In this document: positions 1-12,728 of the stretch, in pieces | Numbering within the stretch: the first letter of the stretch is position 1 | Layout of the letters: the number at the start of each line of letters is the position of its first letter | DNA from: Hymenopus coronatus | Lineage: Eukaryota > Arthropoda > Insecta > Mantodea > Hymenopodidae | Direction of reading: 5' to 3' | Length of the DNA: 64,000 nucleotides | Assembly: GCA_030762935.1 (NCBI GenBank) | Contig: CM060890.1 | Span: 151,376,129-151,440,128 of the forward strand | Position numbers and translations under genes: made by a program | Notes under the pieces: generated by a model | Databases searched by the model: none | What the model was told of the DNA's origin: nothing | The model's input: only the letters and a program-made list of their open reading frames with translations

Positions 1-360
1 GGGTTGATACTGGCCTATAACAATCACACAAGGTGTCAGCACAACATTTTCAGGAATATGGGTTGATACTGGCCTATAACAACCACACAAGGTGTCAACA
101 CAACCTTTTTAAGGAATATGGGTTGATACTTGCCTATAACTATCACACAAGGTATCACCACAACCTTCTCAGGAATATGCGTTGATACTGGCCTATAACA
201 ATCACACAAGGTGCCACCACAACGTTTTCAGGAATATGGGTTGATACTGGCCTATAACAATCACACAAAGTGTGACCACAATATATTCAGGAATATGGGT
301 GGATACAGGGCTATAACAATCACACAAAATGCCACTTTAAACTTTACATGAATATGGGTT
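1..360. repeat. Block C-L, right end
   Basis: Six monomers from the end of a C-L block. They include the acaaccacac monomer, the tatcaccacaaccttctc monomer followed by gcgttgatac, and the gggtggatacagggc monomer near 298. The same series recurs at 3542 and 4547. Confidence 0.85.
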
Positions 361-888
361 GATACTGGTCTATAACAATCACACAAGGTGTCGCCACAAG
401 ATTATCAGGAATATGGGTTGATACTGGTCTATAACAATCACACAAGGTGTCGCCACAAGATTATCAGGGAATATGGGTTGAAACTGGTCTATAACAATCA
501 CGCAAGGTGTCGCCACAAGATTATCAGGAATATGCTTTGATACTGGTCTATAACAATCACACAAGGTGTCGCCACAAGATTATCAGGAATATGGGTTGAT
601 ACTGGCCTATAACAATCACACAGGGTGTCACCTTAACCTGTTCAGGAATATGGGTTGATACTGGCCTATAACAATCACACAGGGTGTCACCTTAACCTGT
701 TCAGGAATATGGGTTGATACTGGTCTATAACAATCACGCAAGGTGTCACCTTAACCTGTTCAGGAATATGGGTTGATACTGACCTATAACAATCACACGA
801 AGTGTCACCATAACCTTTTAAGGAATATGGCTTGATACTGGCCTGTAACAATCACACAAGGTGTCACCTTAACCTTTTCAGGGTTATA
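361..888. repeat. Block N-Q (short form)
   Basis: Four gtcgccacaagattatc monomers, one of them 60 bp because of an extra G (atcagggaatatg near 467). Three cttaacctgttcagg monomers follow, then cacgaagtgtcaccat and gggttatagg monomers. The later monomers usual before S (cattaggtacacc, aaaaatcataaaagg) are absent, so this block joins S directly. Confidence 0.85.
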
Positions 889-2175
889 GGTTGATACTGG
901 CCTATAACAATCATACAAGGTGTCCCCACAACATTTTCAGGCATATGGGTTGATACTGGCCTATAACAATCACACAAGGTGTCACCACAACCTTTTCAGG
1001 AATATGGGTTGATACTGCCCTATAACAATCACACAAGCTGTCACAACAATATTTTCAGGCATATGGGTTGTTACTGTGCTATAACAATCACACAAATTGT
1101 CACCTTAACCTGTTCAGGTAAATGGGTGCATACTGGCCTTTAAGAATCATACAAGCAGCCACCTAAGCGTTTTCAGGAGTGTGGGTTGATACTGGCCTAT
1201 AGCAATCACACAAGATGTCACCTTAACCTGTTCAAGAATATGGGTTGATACTGGTCTATAACAATCACACAAGGTGTCACCTTAACATTTTCAGGAATAT
1301 GGGTTGATACTGGCCTATAACAATCACACAAGCTGCCACCTTAACCTTTTCAGGAATATGGGTTGATACTGGCCTATAACTATCACACAAGCTGTCACCA
1401 CAACATTTTCAGGAATATGGGTTGATACTGGCCTATAACAATCCCACAAGGTGCCACCACATTGTTTTCAGGAATATGGGTTGATACTTGCCTATAACAA
1501 TCACACACGAAGTCACCTTAACCTTTTCAGGAATAATGGTTGATACTGGCCTATAACAATCATACAAGGTGTCCCCAAAACATTTTCAGGCATATGGGTT
1601 GATACTGGCCTATAACAATCACACAAGGTGTCACCACAACCTTTTCAGGAATATGGGTTGATACTGCCCTATAACAATCACACAAGCTGTCACAACAACA
1701 TTTTCAGGCATATGGGTTGTTACTGTGCTATAACAATCACACAAATTGTCACCTTAACCTGTTCAGGTAAATGGGTGCATACTGGCCTTTAAGAATCATA
1801 CAAGCAGCCACCTAAGCGTTTTCAGGAATATGGGTTGATACTGGCCTATAGCAATCACACAAGATGTCACCTTAACCTGTTCAAGAATATGGGTTGATAC
1901 TGGTCTATAGCAATCACACAAGGTGTCACCTTAACATTTTCAGGAATATGGGTTGATACTGGCCTATAACAATCACACAAGCTGCCACCTTAACCTTATC
2001 AGGAATATGGGTTGATACTGGCCTATAACTATCACACAAGCTGTCACCACAACATTTTCAGGAATATGGGTTGATACTGGCCTATAACAATCACACAAGG
2101 TGCCACCACATTGTTTTCAGCAATATGGGTTGACACTTGCCTATAACAATCACACACGAAGTCAATTTAACCTGT
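889..2175. repeat. Block S: two copies of a 649-bp, 11-monomer unit
   Basis: Copies lie at about 889-1537 and 1538-2175, at offset 649: catacaagg at 912 and 1561, aagcagcc at 1153 and 1802. Landmarks are caggcatatggg, gttgttactgtgc, caggtaaatgggtgcatac and cctttaagaatcatac. The last monomer is fused to block C (cacgaagtcaatttaacctg near 2155), so block B is missing here. Confidence 0.88.
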
Positions 2176-3900
2176 TCAGTAATATGGGTTGATACTGGCC
2201 TATAATAATCACACAAGGTGTCACCTTAACCTGTTCAGTAATATGGGTTGATACCGGCCTATAAAAATCACACAGGGTGTAACCTTAACCTGTTCAGTAA
2301 TATGGGTTGATACTGGCCTATAACAATCACACAGGGTGTCACCTTAACCTGTTCAGTAATATGGGTTGATACTGGCCTATAATAATCACACAAGGTGTCA
2401 CCTTAACCTGTTCAGTAATATGGGTTGATACTGGCCTATAACAATCACACAGGGTGTCACCTTAACCTGTTCAGTAATATGGGTTGATACTGGCCTATAA
2501 CAATCACACAATCTGTCACAACAACATTTTCAGCAATATGGGTTGATACGGGCCTCTAATAATCACACAAGGTGTCACCTTAACCTTTTCAGCAATATGG
2601 GTTGATCCTGGCCTATACCAATCACACAAGGTGTCCCCACCACATTTTCAGGAATATGGGTTGATACTGGCCTATACCAATCACACAAGGTGTCCCCACC
2701 ACATTTTCAGAAATATGGGTTGATACTGGCCTATAACAAACACACGAAGTGTCACCATAACCTTTTAAGGAATATGGCTTGATACTGGCCTATAACAATC
2801 ACACAAGGTGTCACCTTAAACTTTTCAGGGTTACAGGTTGATACTGGCCTATAACAATCACACAAGATGTCACCTTAACATTTTCAGGAATATGGGATGA
2901 CACTGGCCTATAACAATCACATTAGGTACACCACAACATTTTCAGGAATATGGGTTGATACTGGCCTATAACAATCACACAAGGTGCCACCACAACATTT
3001 TCAGGAATATAGGATGATACTGGCCTATAGCAATCACACAAGTTGTCACCTTAAACATTTCAGGAATATGGCTTGATACTGGCCTATAAAAATCACAAAA
3101 GGTGCCACCACAACATTTTCAGGAATATGGGTTGATACTGGCCTATAACAATCGCACAAGTTGCCACCACAACCTTTTCAGGAATATGGGTTGATACTGG
3201 CCTATAACAATCACACAAGGTGCCAGCACAACATTTTCAGGAATATGGGTTGATACTGGCCTATAACAATCGCACAAGTTGCCACCACAACCTTTTCAGG
3301 AATATGGCTTGATACTGGCCTATAACAATCACACAAGGTGCCAGCACAACATTTTCAGGAATATGGGTTGATACTGGCCTATAACAATCACACAAGGTGT
3401 CACCACAACCTTTTCAGGAATATGGGTTGATACTGGCATATTATTATTACGCAAGGTGTCACCACAACCTTTTCAGGAATATGGTTTGATACTGGCCTAT
3501 AACATTCACACAAGGTGTCACCTTAACCTTTTCATGAATATGGGTTGATACTGGCCTATAACAATCACACAAGGTGTCAGCACAACATTTTCAGGAATAT
3601 GGGTTGATACTGGCCTATAACAACCACACAAGGTGTCAACACAACCTTTTTAAGGAATATGGGTTGATACTTGCCTATAACTATCACACAAGGTATCACC
3701 ACAACCTTCTCAGGAATATGCGTTGATACTGGCCTATAACAATCACACAAGGTGCCACCACAACGTTTTCAGGAATATGGGTTGATACTGGCCTATAACA
3801 ATCACACAAAGTGTGACCACAATATATTCAGGAATATGGGTGGATACAGGGCTATAACAATCACACAAAATGCCACCTTAAACTTTACATGAATATGGGT
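2176..3900. repeat. Block C-L
   Basis: It starts with cagtaatatggg monomers alternating ataataatcacacaagg and aacaatcacacaggg types. gggcctctaat follows at 2550, then taccaatcacac, cattaggtacacc near 2925, the aaaaatcacaaaagg and cgcacaagttgcc monomers, and catattattattac at 3437. It ends with the gggtggatacagggc monomer near 3838. Its diagnostic bases are a mixture of the two C-L subtypes seen further right. Confidence 0.85.
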
Positions 3901-4206
3901 TGATACTGGTCTATAACAATCACACAAGGTGTCGCCACAAGATTATCAGGAATATGGGTTGATACTGGTCTATAACAATCACACAAGGTGTCGCCACAAG
4001 ATTATCAGGGAATATGGGTTGATACTGGTCTATAACAATCACGCAAGGTGTCGCCACAAGATTATCAGGAATATGCTTTGATACTGGTCTATAACAATCA
4101 CACAAGGTGTCGCCACAAGATTATCAGGAATATGGGTTGATACTGGTCTATAACAATCACACAAGGTGTCGCCACAAGATTATCAGGAATATGCTTTGAT
4201 ACTGGT
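3901..4206. repeat. Block N run of five monomers
   Basis: Five gtcgccacaagattatc monomers, ending in a chimeric monomer that passes back into C-L sequence. One monomer more than the matching run at 361-600. Confidence 0.85.
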
Positions 4207-4905
4207 CTATAACAATCACACAAGGTGCCAGCACAACATTTTCAGGAATATGGGTTGATACTGGCCTATAACAATCGCACAAGTTGCCACCACAACCTTT
4301 TCAGGAATATGGCTTGATACTGGCCTATAACAATCACACAAGGTGCCAGCACAACATTTTCAGGAATATGGGTTGATACTGGCCTATAACAATCACACAA
4401 GGTGTCACCACAACCTTTTCAGGAATATGGGTTGATACTGGCATATTATAATTACGCAAGGTGTCACCACAACCTTTTCAGGAATATGGTTTGATACTGG
4501 CCTATAACATTCACACAAGGTGTCACCTTAACCTTTTCATGAATATGGGTTGATACTGGCCTATAACAATCACACAAGGTGTCAGCACAACATTTTCAGG
4601 AATATGGGTTGATACTGGCCTATAACAACCACACAAGGTGTCAACACAACCTTTTTAAGGAATATGGGTTGATACTTGCCTATAACTATCACACAAGGTA
4701 TCACCACAACCTTCTCAGGAATATGCGTTGATACTGGCCTATAACAATCACACAAGGTGCCACCACAACGTTTTCAGGAATATGGGTTGATACTGGCCTA
4801 TAACAATCACACAAAGTGTGACCACAATATATTCAGGAATATGGGTGGATACAGGGCTATAACAATCACACAAAATGCCACCTTAAACTTTACATGAATA
4901 TGGGT
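4207..4905. repeat. Block C-L, right part (repeated)
   Basis: This re-enters the C-L series at the ggtgccagcac monomer and repeats its end: catattataattacgc at 4442, ttcatgaatatggg, acaaccacac, gcgttgatac and gggtggatacagggc. It is the second half of the 1,005-bp duplication. Confidence 0.85.
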
Positions 4906-5434
4906 TGATACTGGTCTATAACAATCACACAAGGTGTCGCCACAAGATTATCAGGAATATGGGTTGATACTGGTCTATAACAATCACACAAGGTGTCGCC
5001 ACAAGATTATCAGGGAATATGGGTTGATACTGGTCTATAACAATCACGCAAGGTGTCGCCACAAGATTATCAGGAATATGCTTTGATACTGGTCTATAAC
5101 AATCACACAAGGTGTCGCCACAAGATTATCAGGAATATGGGTTGATACTGGCCTATAACAATCACACAGGGTGTCACCTTAACCTGTTCAGGAATATGGG
5201 TTGATACTGGCCTATAACAATCACACAGGGTGTCACCTTAACCTGTTCAGGAATATGGGTTGATACTGGTCTATAACAATCACGCAAGGTGTCACCTTAA
5301 CCTGTTCAGGAATATGGGTTGATACTGACCTATAACAATCACACGAAGTGTCACCATAACCTTTTAAGGAATATGGCTTGATACTGGCCTGTAACAATCA
5401 CACAAGGTGTCACCTTAACCTTTTCAGGGTTATA
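4906..5434. repeat. Block N-Q (short form), second 4,546-bp copy
   Basis: Equivalent to 361-888: four gtcgccacaagattatc monomers, three cttaacctgttcagg monomers, then cacgaagtgtcaccat and gggttatagg monomers joined directly to S. Confidence 0.85.
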
Positions 5435-6721
5435 GGTTGATACTGGCCTATAACAATCATACAAGGTGTCCCCACAACATTTTCAGGCATATGGGTTGAT
5501 ACTGGCCTATAACAATCACACAAGGTGTCACCACAACCTTTTCAGGAATATGGGTTGATACTGCCCTATAACAATCACACAAGCTGTCACAACAACATTT
5601 TCAGGCATATGGGTTGTTACTGTGCTATAACAATCACACAAATTGTCACCTTAACCTGTTCAGGTAAATGGGTGCATACTGGCCTTTAAGAATCATACAA
5701 GCAGCCACCTAAGCGTTTTCAGGAGTGTGGGTTGATACTGGCCTATAGCAATCACACAAGATGTCACCTTAACCTGTTCAAGAATATGGGTTGATACTGG
5801 TCTATAACAATCACACAAGGTGTCACCTTAACATTTTCAGGAATATGGGTTGATACTGGCCTATAACAATCACACAAGCTGCCACCTTAACCTTTTCAGG
5901 AATATGGGTTGATACTGGCCTATAACTATCACACAAGCTGTCACCACAACATTTTCAGGAATATGGGTTGATACTGGCCTATAACAATCCCACAAGGTGC
6001 CACCACATTGTTTTCAGGAATATGGGTTGATACTTGCCTATAACAATCACACACGAAGTCACCTTAACCTTTTCAGGAATAATGGTTGATACTGGCCTAT
6101 AACAATCATACAAGGTGTCCCCACAACATTTTCAGGCATATGGGTTGATACTGGCCTATAACAATCACACAAGGTGTCACCACAACCTTTTCAGGAATAT
6201 GGGTTAATACTGCCCTATAACAATCACACAAGCTGTCACAACAACATTTTCAGGCATATGGGTTGTTACTGTGCTATAACAATCACACAAATTGTCACCT
6301 TAACCTGTTCAGGTAAATGGGTGCATACTGGCCTTTAAGAATCATACAAGCAGCCACCTAAGCGTTTTCAGGAATATGGGTTGATACTGGCCTATAGCAA
6401 TCACACAAGATGTCACCTTAACCTGTTCAAGAATATGGGTTGATACTGGTCTATAGCAATCACACAAGGTGTCACCTTAACATTTTCAGGAATATGGGTT
6501 GATACTGGCCTATAACAATCACACAAGCTGCCACCTTAACCTTTTCAGGAATATGGGTTGATACTGGCCTATAACTATCACACAAGCTGTCACCACAACA
6601 TTTTCAGGAATATGGGTTGATACTGGCCTATAACAATCACACAAGGTGCCACCACATTGTTTTCAGCAATATGGGTTGATACTTGCCTATAACAATCACA
6701 CACGAAGTCACCTTAACCTGT
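5435..6721. repeat. Block S: two 649-bp units
   Basis: Equivalent to 889-2175. The unit boundary is near 6084. A private change is gggttaatactgccc near 6200 instead of gggttgatac. The end is again fused to block C, through a cacgaagtcaccttaacctg monomer near 6701. Confidence 0.86.
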
Positions 6722-8965
6722 TCAGTAATATGGGTTGATACTGGCCTATAATAATCACACAAGGTGTCACCTTAACCTGTTCAGTAATATGGGTTGATAC
6801 CGGCCTATAAAAATCACACAGGGTGTCACCTTAACCTGTTCAGTAATATGGGTTGATACTGGCCTATAACAATCACACAGGGTGTCACCTTAACCTGTTC
6901 AGTAATATGGGTTGATACTGGCCTATAATAATCACACAAGGTGTCACCTTAACCTGTTCAGTAATATGGGTTGATACTGGCCTATAACAATCACAAAGGG
7001 TGTCACCTTAACCTGTTCAGTAATATGGGTTGATACTGGCCTATAACAATCACACAATCTGTCACAACAACATTTTCAGCAATATGGGTTGATACGGGCC
7101 TCTAATAATCACACAAGGTGTCACCTTAACCTTTTCAGCAATATGGGTTGATACTGGCCTATACCAATCACACAAGGTGTCCCCACCACATTTTCAGGAA
7201 TATGGGTTGATACTGGCCTATACCAATCACACAAGGTGTCCCCACCACATTTTCAGAAATATGGGTTGATACTGGCCTATAACAAACACACGAAGTGTCA
7301 CCATAACCTTTTAAGGAATATGGCTTGATACTGGCCTATAACAATCACACAAGGTGTCACCTTAAACTTTTCAGGGTTACAGGTTGATACTGGCCTATAA
7401 CAATCACACAAGATGTCACCTTAACATTTTCAGGAATATGGGATGACACTGGCCTATAACAATCACATTAGGTACACCACAACATTTTCAGGAATATGGG
7501 TTGATACTGGCCTATAACAATCACACAAGGTGCCACCACAACATTTTCAGGAATATAGGATGATACTGGCCTATAGCAATCACACAAGTTGTCACCTTAA
7601 ACATTTCAGGAATATGGCTTGATACTGGCCTATAAAAATCACAAAAGGTGCCACCACAACATTTTCAGGAATATGGGTTGATACTGGCCTATAACAATCG
7701 CACAAGTTGCCACCACAACCTTTTCAGGAATATGGGTTGATACTGGCCTATAACAATCACACAAGGTGCCAGCACAACATTTTCAGGAATATGGGTTGAT
7801 ACTGGCCTATAACAATCGCACAAGTTGCCACCACAACCTTTTCAGGAATATGGCTTGATACTGGCCTATAACAATCACACAAGGTGCCAGCACAACATTT
7901 TCAGGAATATGGGTTGATACTGGCCTATAACAATCACACAAGGTGTCACCACAACCTTTTCAGGAATATGGGTTGATACTGGCATATTATAATTACGCAA
8001 GGTGTCACCACAACCTTTTCAGGAATATGGTTTGATACTGGCCTATAACATTCACACAAGGTGTCACCTTAACCTTTTCATGAATATGGGTTGATACTGG
8101 CCTATAACAATCACACAAGGTGTCAGCACAACATTTTCAGGAATATGGGTTGATACTTGCCTATAACAATCACGTAAGGTGTCACCTTAACCTTTTCAGA
8201 AATATGGGTTGATACTGGCCTATAACAACCACACAAGGTGTCAACACAACCTTTTTAAGGAATATGGGTTGATACTTGCCTATAACTATCACACAAGGTA
8301 TCACCACAACCTTCTCAGGAATATGCGTTGATACTGGCCTATAACAATCACACAAGGTGCCACCACAACGTTTTCAGGAATATGGGTTGATACTGGCCTA
8401 TAACAATCACACAAAGTGTGACCACAATATATTCAGGAATATGGGTGGATACAGGGCTATAACAATCACACAAAATGCCACCTTAAACTTTACATGAATA
8501 TGGGTTGTTACTGGCCTATAACAATCAAACAAGCTCTCCCCACAACATTTTCAGGAATATGCGTTGATACTGGCCTATAACAATCACACAAGGTGCCACC
8601 ACAACGTTTTCAGGAATATGGGTTGATACTGGCCTATAACAATCACACAAACTGTCACCACAATATATTCAGGAGTATGGGTAGATACAGGGCTATAACA
8701 ATCACACAAAATGCCACCTTAAACTCTACAGGAATATGGGTTGTTACTGGCCTATAACAATCAAACAAGCTCTCCCCACAACATTTTCAGGAATATGGGT
8801 TGATACCGGCCTATAACAAACACACAAGGTGTCACCTTAATCTTTTCAGGAATATGGGTTGATACTGGCCTATACCAATCACACAAGGTGTCCCCACCAC
8901 ATTTTCAGGAATATGGGTTGATATTGCCTTATAACAATCACACAAGGTGTCACCTTAACCTTTTC
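6722..8965. repeat. Block C-L with a repeated end
   Basis: gggcctctaat at 7096 and catattataattacgc at 7983. After 8155 it contains the acgtaaggtgtcacc monomer missing from the left copies. The gcgttgatac-to-gggctataac series occurs twice (8324 and 8560, offset 236). The first series carries gggtggatacagg and the second gggtagatacagg, so this end joins two subtypes. It finishes with caaacaagctctcccc, gataccggcc and gatattgccttataac monomers. Confidence 0.82.
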
Positions 8966-10803
8966 AGGAATATGGGTTGATACTGGTCTATAACAATCAC
9001 GCAAGGTGTCGCCACAAGATTATCAGGAATATGCTTTGATACTGGTCTATAACAATCACGCAATGTGTCGCCACAAGATTATCAGGAATATGCTTTGATA
9101 CTGGTCTATAACAATCACACAAGGTGTCGCCACAAGATTACCAGGAATATGGGTTGATACTGGTCTATAACAATCACACAAGGTGTCGCCACAAGATTAT
9201 CAGGAATATGGGTTGATACTGGCCTATAACAATCACACAGGGTGTCACCTTAACCTGTTCAGGAATATGGGATGATACTGGCCTATAACAATCACACAGG
9301 GTGTCACCTTAACCTGTTCAGGAATATGGGTTGATACTGGTCTATAACAATCACGCAAGGTGTCGCCACAAGATTATCAGGAATATGCTTTGATACTGGT
9401 CTATAACAATCACACAAGGTGTCGCCACAAGATTATCAGGAATATGGGTTGATACTGGTCTATAACAATCACACAAGGTGTCGCCACAAGATTATCAGGA
9501 ATATGGGATGACACTGGTCTATAACAATCACACAAGGTGTCGCCACAAGATTATCAGGAATATGCTTTGATACTGGTCTATAACAATCACACAAGGTGTC
9601 GCCACAAGATTATCAGGAATATGCTTTGATACTGGTCTATAACAATCACGCAAGGTGTCGCCACAAGATTATCAGGAATATGCTTTGATACTGGTCTATA
9701 ACAATCACACAAGGTGTCGCCACAAGATTATCAGGAATATGCTTTGATACTGGTCTATAACAATCACGCAAGGTGTCGCCACAAGAATATCAGGAATATG
9801 GGTTGATACTGGTCTATAACAATCACACAGGGTGTCACCTTAACCTGTTCAGGAATATGGGTTGATACTGGTCTATAACAATCTAGCAAGGTGTCGCCAC
9901 AAGATTATCAGGAATATGCTTTGATACTGGTCTATAACAATCACGCAAGTTGTCGCCACAAGATTATCAGGAATATGCTTTGATACTGGCCTATAACAAT
10001 CACACAGGGTGTCACCTTAACCTGTTCAGGAATATGGGTTGATACTGGCCTATAACACTCACACAGGGTGTCACCTTAACCTGTTCAGGAATATGGGTTG
10101 ATACTGGTCTATAACAATCACGCAAGGTGTCACCTTAACCTGTTCAGGAATATGGGTTGATACTGACCTATAACAATCACACGAAGTGTCACCATAACCT
10201 TTTAAGGAATATGGCTTGATACTGGCCTGTAACAATCACACAATGTGTCACCTTAACCTTTTCAGGGTTATAGGTTGATACTGGCCTATAACAATCACAC
10301 AAGATGTCACCTTAACATTTTCAGGGTTATAGGTTGATACTGGCCTGTAAAAACCACACAAGGTGTCACCTTAACCTTTTCAGGGTTATAGGTTGATACT
10401 GGCCTATAACAATCACACAAGATGTCACCTTAACATTTTCAGGAATATGGGATGACGCTGGCCTATAACAATCACATTAGGTACACCACAACATTTTCAG
10501 GAATATGGGTTGATACTGGCCTTTAACAATCACACAAGGTGTCACCTTAAACTTATCAGGAATATGGCTTGATACTGGCCTATAAAAATCATAAAAGGTG
10601 CCACCACAACATTTTCAGGAATATGGTTTGATACAGGCCTATAACAATCGCAGAAGTTGCCACCACAATCTTTTCAGGAATATGGGTTGATACTGGCCTA
10701 TAACAATCACACAAGGTGCCAGCACAACATTTTAAGGAATATGGGTTGATACTGGCCTATAATAATCACACAAGGTGTCACCTTAACCTTTTCAGGAATA
10801 ATG
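8966..10803. repeat. Block N-R (long form)
   Basis: A long run of gtcgccacaagattatc monomers, many as two-monomer repeats alternating acgcaagg with gctttgatac and acacaagg with gggttgatac. cttaacctgttcagg monomers are interspersed. The cacgaagtgtcaccat monomer is near 10181. gggttatagg monomers follow, then cattaggtacacc near 10476, aaaaatcataaaagg near 10584 and a ttttaagg monomer near 10732. Confidence 0.83.
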
Positions 10804-12140
10804 GTTGATACTGGCCTATAACAATCATACAAGGTGTCCCCACAACATTTTCAGGCATATGGGTTGATACTGGCCTATAACAATCACACAAGGTGTCACC
10901 ACAACCTTTTCAGGAATATGGGATGATACTGCCCTATAACAATCACACAAGCTGTCACAACAACATTTTCAGGCATATGGGTTGTTACTGTGCTATAACA
11001 ATCACACAAATTGTCACCTTAACCTGTTCAGGTAAATGGGTGCATACTGGCCTTTAAGAATCATACAAGCAGCCACCTAAGCGTTTTCAGGAGTGTGGGT
11101 TGATACTGGCCTATAGCAATCACACAAGATGTCACCTTAACCTGTTCAAGAATATGGGTTGATACTGGTCTATAACAATCACACAAGGTGTCACCTTAAC
11201 ATTTTCAGGAATATGGGTTGATACTGGCCTATAACAATCACACAAGCTGCCACCTTAACCTTTTCAGGAATATGGGTTGATACTGGCCTATAACTATCAC
11301 ACAATCTGTCACCACAACATTTTCAGGAATATGGGTTGATACTGGCCTATAACAATCACACAAGGTGCCACCACATTGTTTTCAGGAATATGGGTTGATA
11401 CTTGCCTATAACAATCACACACGAAGTCACCTTAACCTTTTCAGGAATATGGGTTGATACTTGCCTATAACAATCACACACGAAGTCACCTTAACCTTTT
11501 CAGGAATAATGGTTGATACTGGCCTATAACAATCATACAAGGTGTCCCCTCAACATTTTCAGGCATATGGGTGGATACTGGCCTAAAACAATCACACAAG
11601 GTGTCACCACAACCTTTTCAGGAATATGGGTTGTTACTGCCCTATAACAATCACACAAGCTGTCACAACAACATTTTCAGGCATATGGGTTGATACTGTG
11701 CTATAACAATCACACAAATTGTCACCTTAACCTGTTCAGGTAAATGGGTGCATACTGGCCTTTAAGAATCATACAAGCAGCCACCTAAGCGTTTTCAGGA
11801 GTATGGGTTGATACTGGCCTATAGCAATCACACAAGATGTCACCTTAACCTGTTCAAGAATATGGGTTGATACTGGTCTATAACAATCACACAAGGTGTC
11901 ACCTTAACATTTTCAGGAATATGGGTTGATACTGGCCTATAACAATCACACAAGCTGCCACCTTAACCTTTTCAGGAATATGGGTTGATACTGGCCTATA
12001 ACTATCACACAAGCTGTCACCACAACATTTTCAGGAATATGGGTTGATACTGGCCTATAACAATCACACAAGGTGCCACCACATTGTTTTCAGGAATATG
12101 GGTTGATACTTGCCTATAACAATCACACACGAAGTCACGT
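10804..12140. repeat. Block S: 708-bp and truncated units
   Basis: The unit start (caggaataatgg) lies at 10793 and 11501, offset 708 or 12 monomers. The extra monomer is a duplicated cacacacgaagtcacc type near 11416-11530. aagcagcc lies at 11067 and 11775. Private variants include gcctaaaacaatc near 11581. Confidence 0.85.
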
Positions 12141-12728
12141 TAACCTTTTCAGGAATATGGGTTGATACTTGCCTATAACAATCACACACGAAGTCACCTT
12201 AACCTTTTCAGGAATATGGGTTGATACTGGCCTATAATAATCACACAGGGTGTCACCTTAACCTTTTCAGGAATATGGGTTGATACTGGCCTATAACAAC
12301 CACACAAGGTGTCACCTTAACCTTTTCAGGAATATGGGTTGATACTGGCCTATAATAACCACAGAAGGTGTCACCACACCTTTTCAGGAATAAGGGTTGA
12401 TACTGGCCTATAACAATCACACAAGGTGTCCCCAAAACATTTTTAGGAATATGGGTAAATACTGGCGTATAACAATCACACACGAAGTAACCTTAACCTT
12501 TTCAGGAATATGGGTTGATACTGGCCTTTAATAATCATACAAGGTGTCACCACAAACTTTTCGGGAATATGAGTTGCTACTGGCCTATAACATTCACACA
12601 AGTGTCACCACAACCTTTTCAGGAATATGGGTTGATACTGGCCTATAACATTCACACAAGTGTCACCACAAGATTATCAGGAATATGGGTTGATACTGGC
12701 CTATAACATTCACACAAGGTGTCACCTT
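12141..12728. repeat. Block B
   Basis: Ordered monomers: cacacacgaagtcac, ataataatcacacaggg, acaaccacacaagg, acagaaggtgtcaccacacc, ggaataagggttg, gtccccaaaacattttt, gggtaaatactggcg, tttaataatcatac, and two 58-bp cattcacacaagtgtcacc monomers. The reading frames across it (76 codons minus, 63 codons plus) start on GTG and TTG and span several monomers, so I do not call them genes. Confidence 0.85.

Larger units (their letters stand above)
1..4546. repeat. 4,546-bp higher-order repeat, copy 1
   Basis: Position 1 onward recurs at 4547 onward, for example gggcctctaat at 2550 and 7096. The unit is about 77 monomers and its order is N-Q, S, C-L. Scattered differences from copy 2 include base 478 region (gggttgaaac versus gggttgatac) and the 2606 region (ttgatcctgg versus ttgatactgg). 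The copies are therefore very similar but not identical. The window starts inside the repeat, so the true left edge is unknown. Confidence 0.93.
3202..5151. repeat. 1,005-bp tandem duplication (3202-4206 and 4207-5151)
   Basis: Bases 3202-4146 match 4207-5151 at offset 1,005 (17 monomers plus 2 bases); for example tgccagcaca lies at 3221 and 4226. The joint is a chimeric monomer near 4207-4226. It begins like an N monomer (tggtctataac) and ends like a C-L monomer (ggtgccagcac). One visible difference is ttattattacgc at 3442 against ttataattacgc in the second copy. Confidence 0.88.
4547..8154. repeat. 4,546-bp higher-order repeat, copy 2 (partial)
   Basis: This matches 1-3608 at a constant offset of 4,546. 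Correspondence ends near 8155, where a cttgcctataacaatcacgtaagg-type monomer appears instead of the acaaccacac monomer of copy 1. Copy 2 lacks the extra 1,005-bp duplication present at the end of copy 1. Confidence 0.92.

Noticed and set aside
379..564. Minus-strand 61-codon frame with an internally repeated peptide (also at 3920 and 4925)
   Set aside because: It starts on TTG in a run of N monomers. The peptide repeat follows from the DNA repeat, helped by a 60-bp monomer that restores frame. The frame is carried along in the 4,546-bp and 1,005-bp duplications.
12180..12200. CENP-B box on the minus strand (cttcgtgtgtgattg from the cacacacgaag monomers)
   Set aside because: It has TTCG but lacks the A and CGGG positions of the required core (TTCG, four bases, A, two bases, CGGG).
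12253..12483. Conserved minus-strand reading frame of 76 codons, repeated at 26927, 32527, 34825, 37240, 49443, 51621 and 62877
   Set aside because: It spans about four monomers and starts on GTG rather than ATG. It recurs only because block B is copied. With a 59-bp period the frame shifts every monomer, and no codon-level conservation or recognisable domain is visible.
12515..12706. Plus-strand frames of 63-81 codons starting at 12515, 35087, 49764, 53659, 57300 and 63198
   Set aside because: All start on TTG in gggttgatac. They exist where length variants or base changes remove a stop. The common ATG in each monomer is closed by TGA two codons later.
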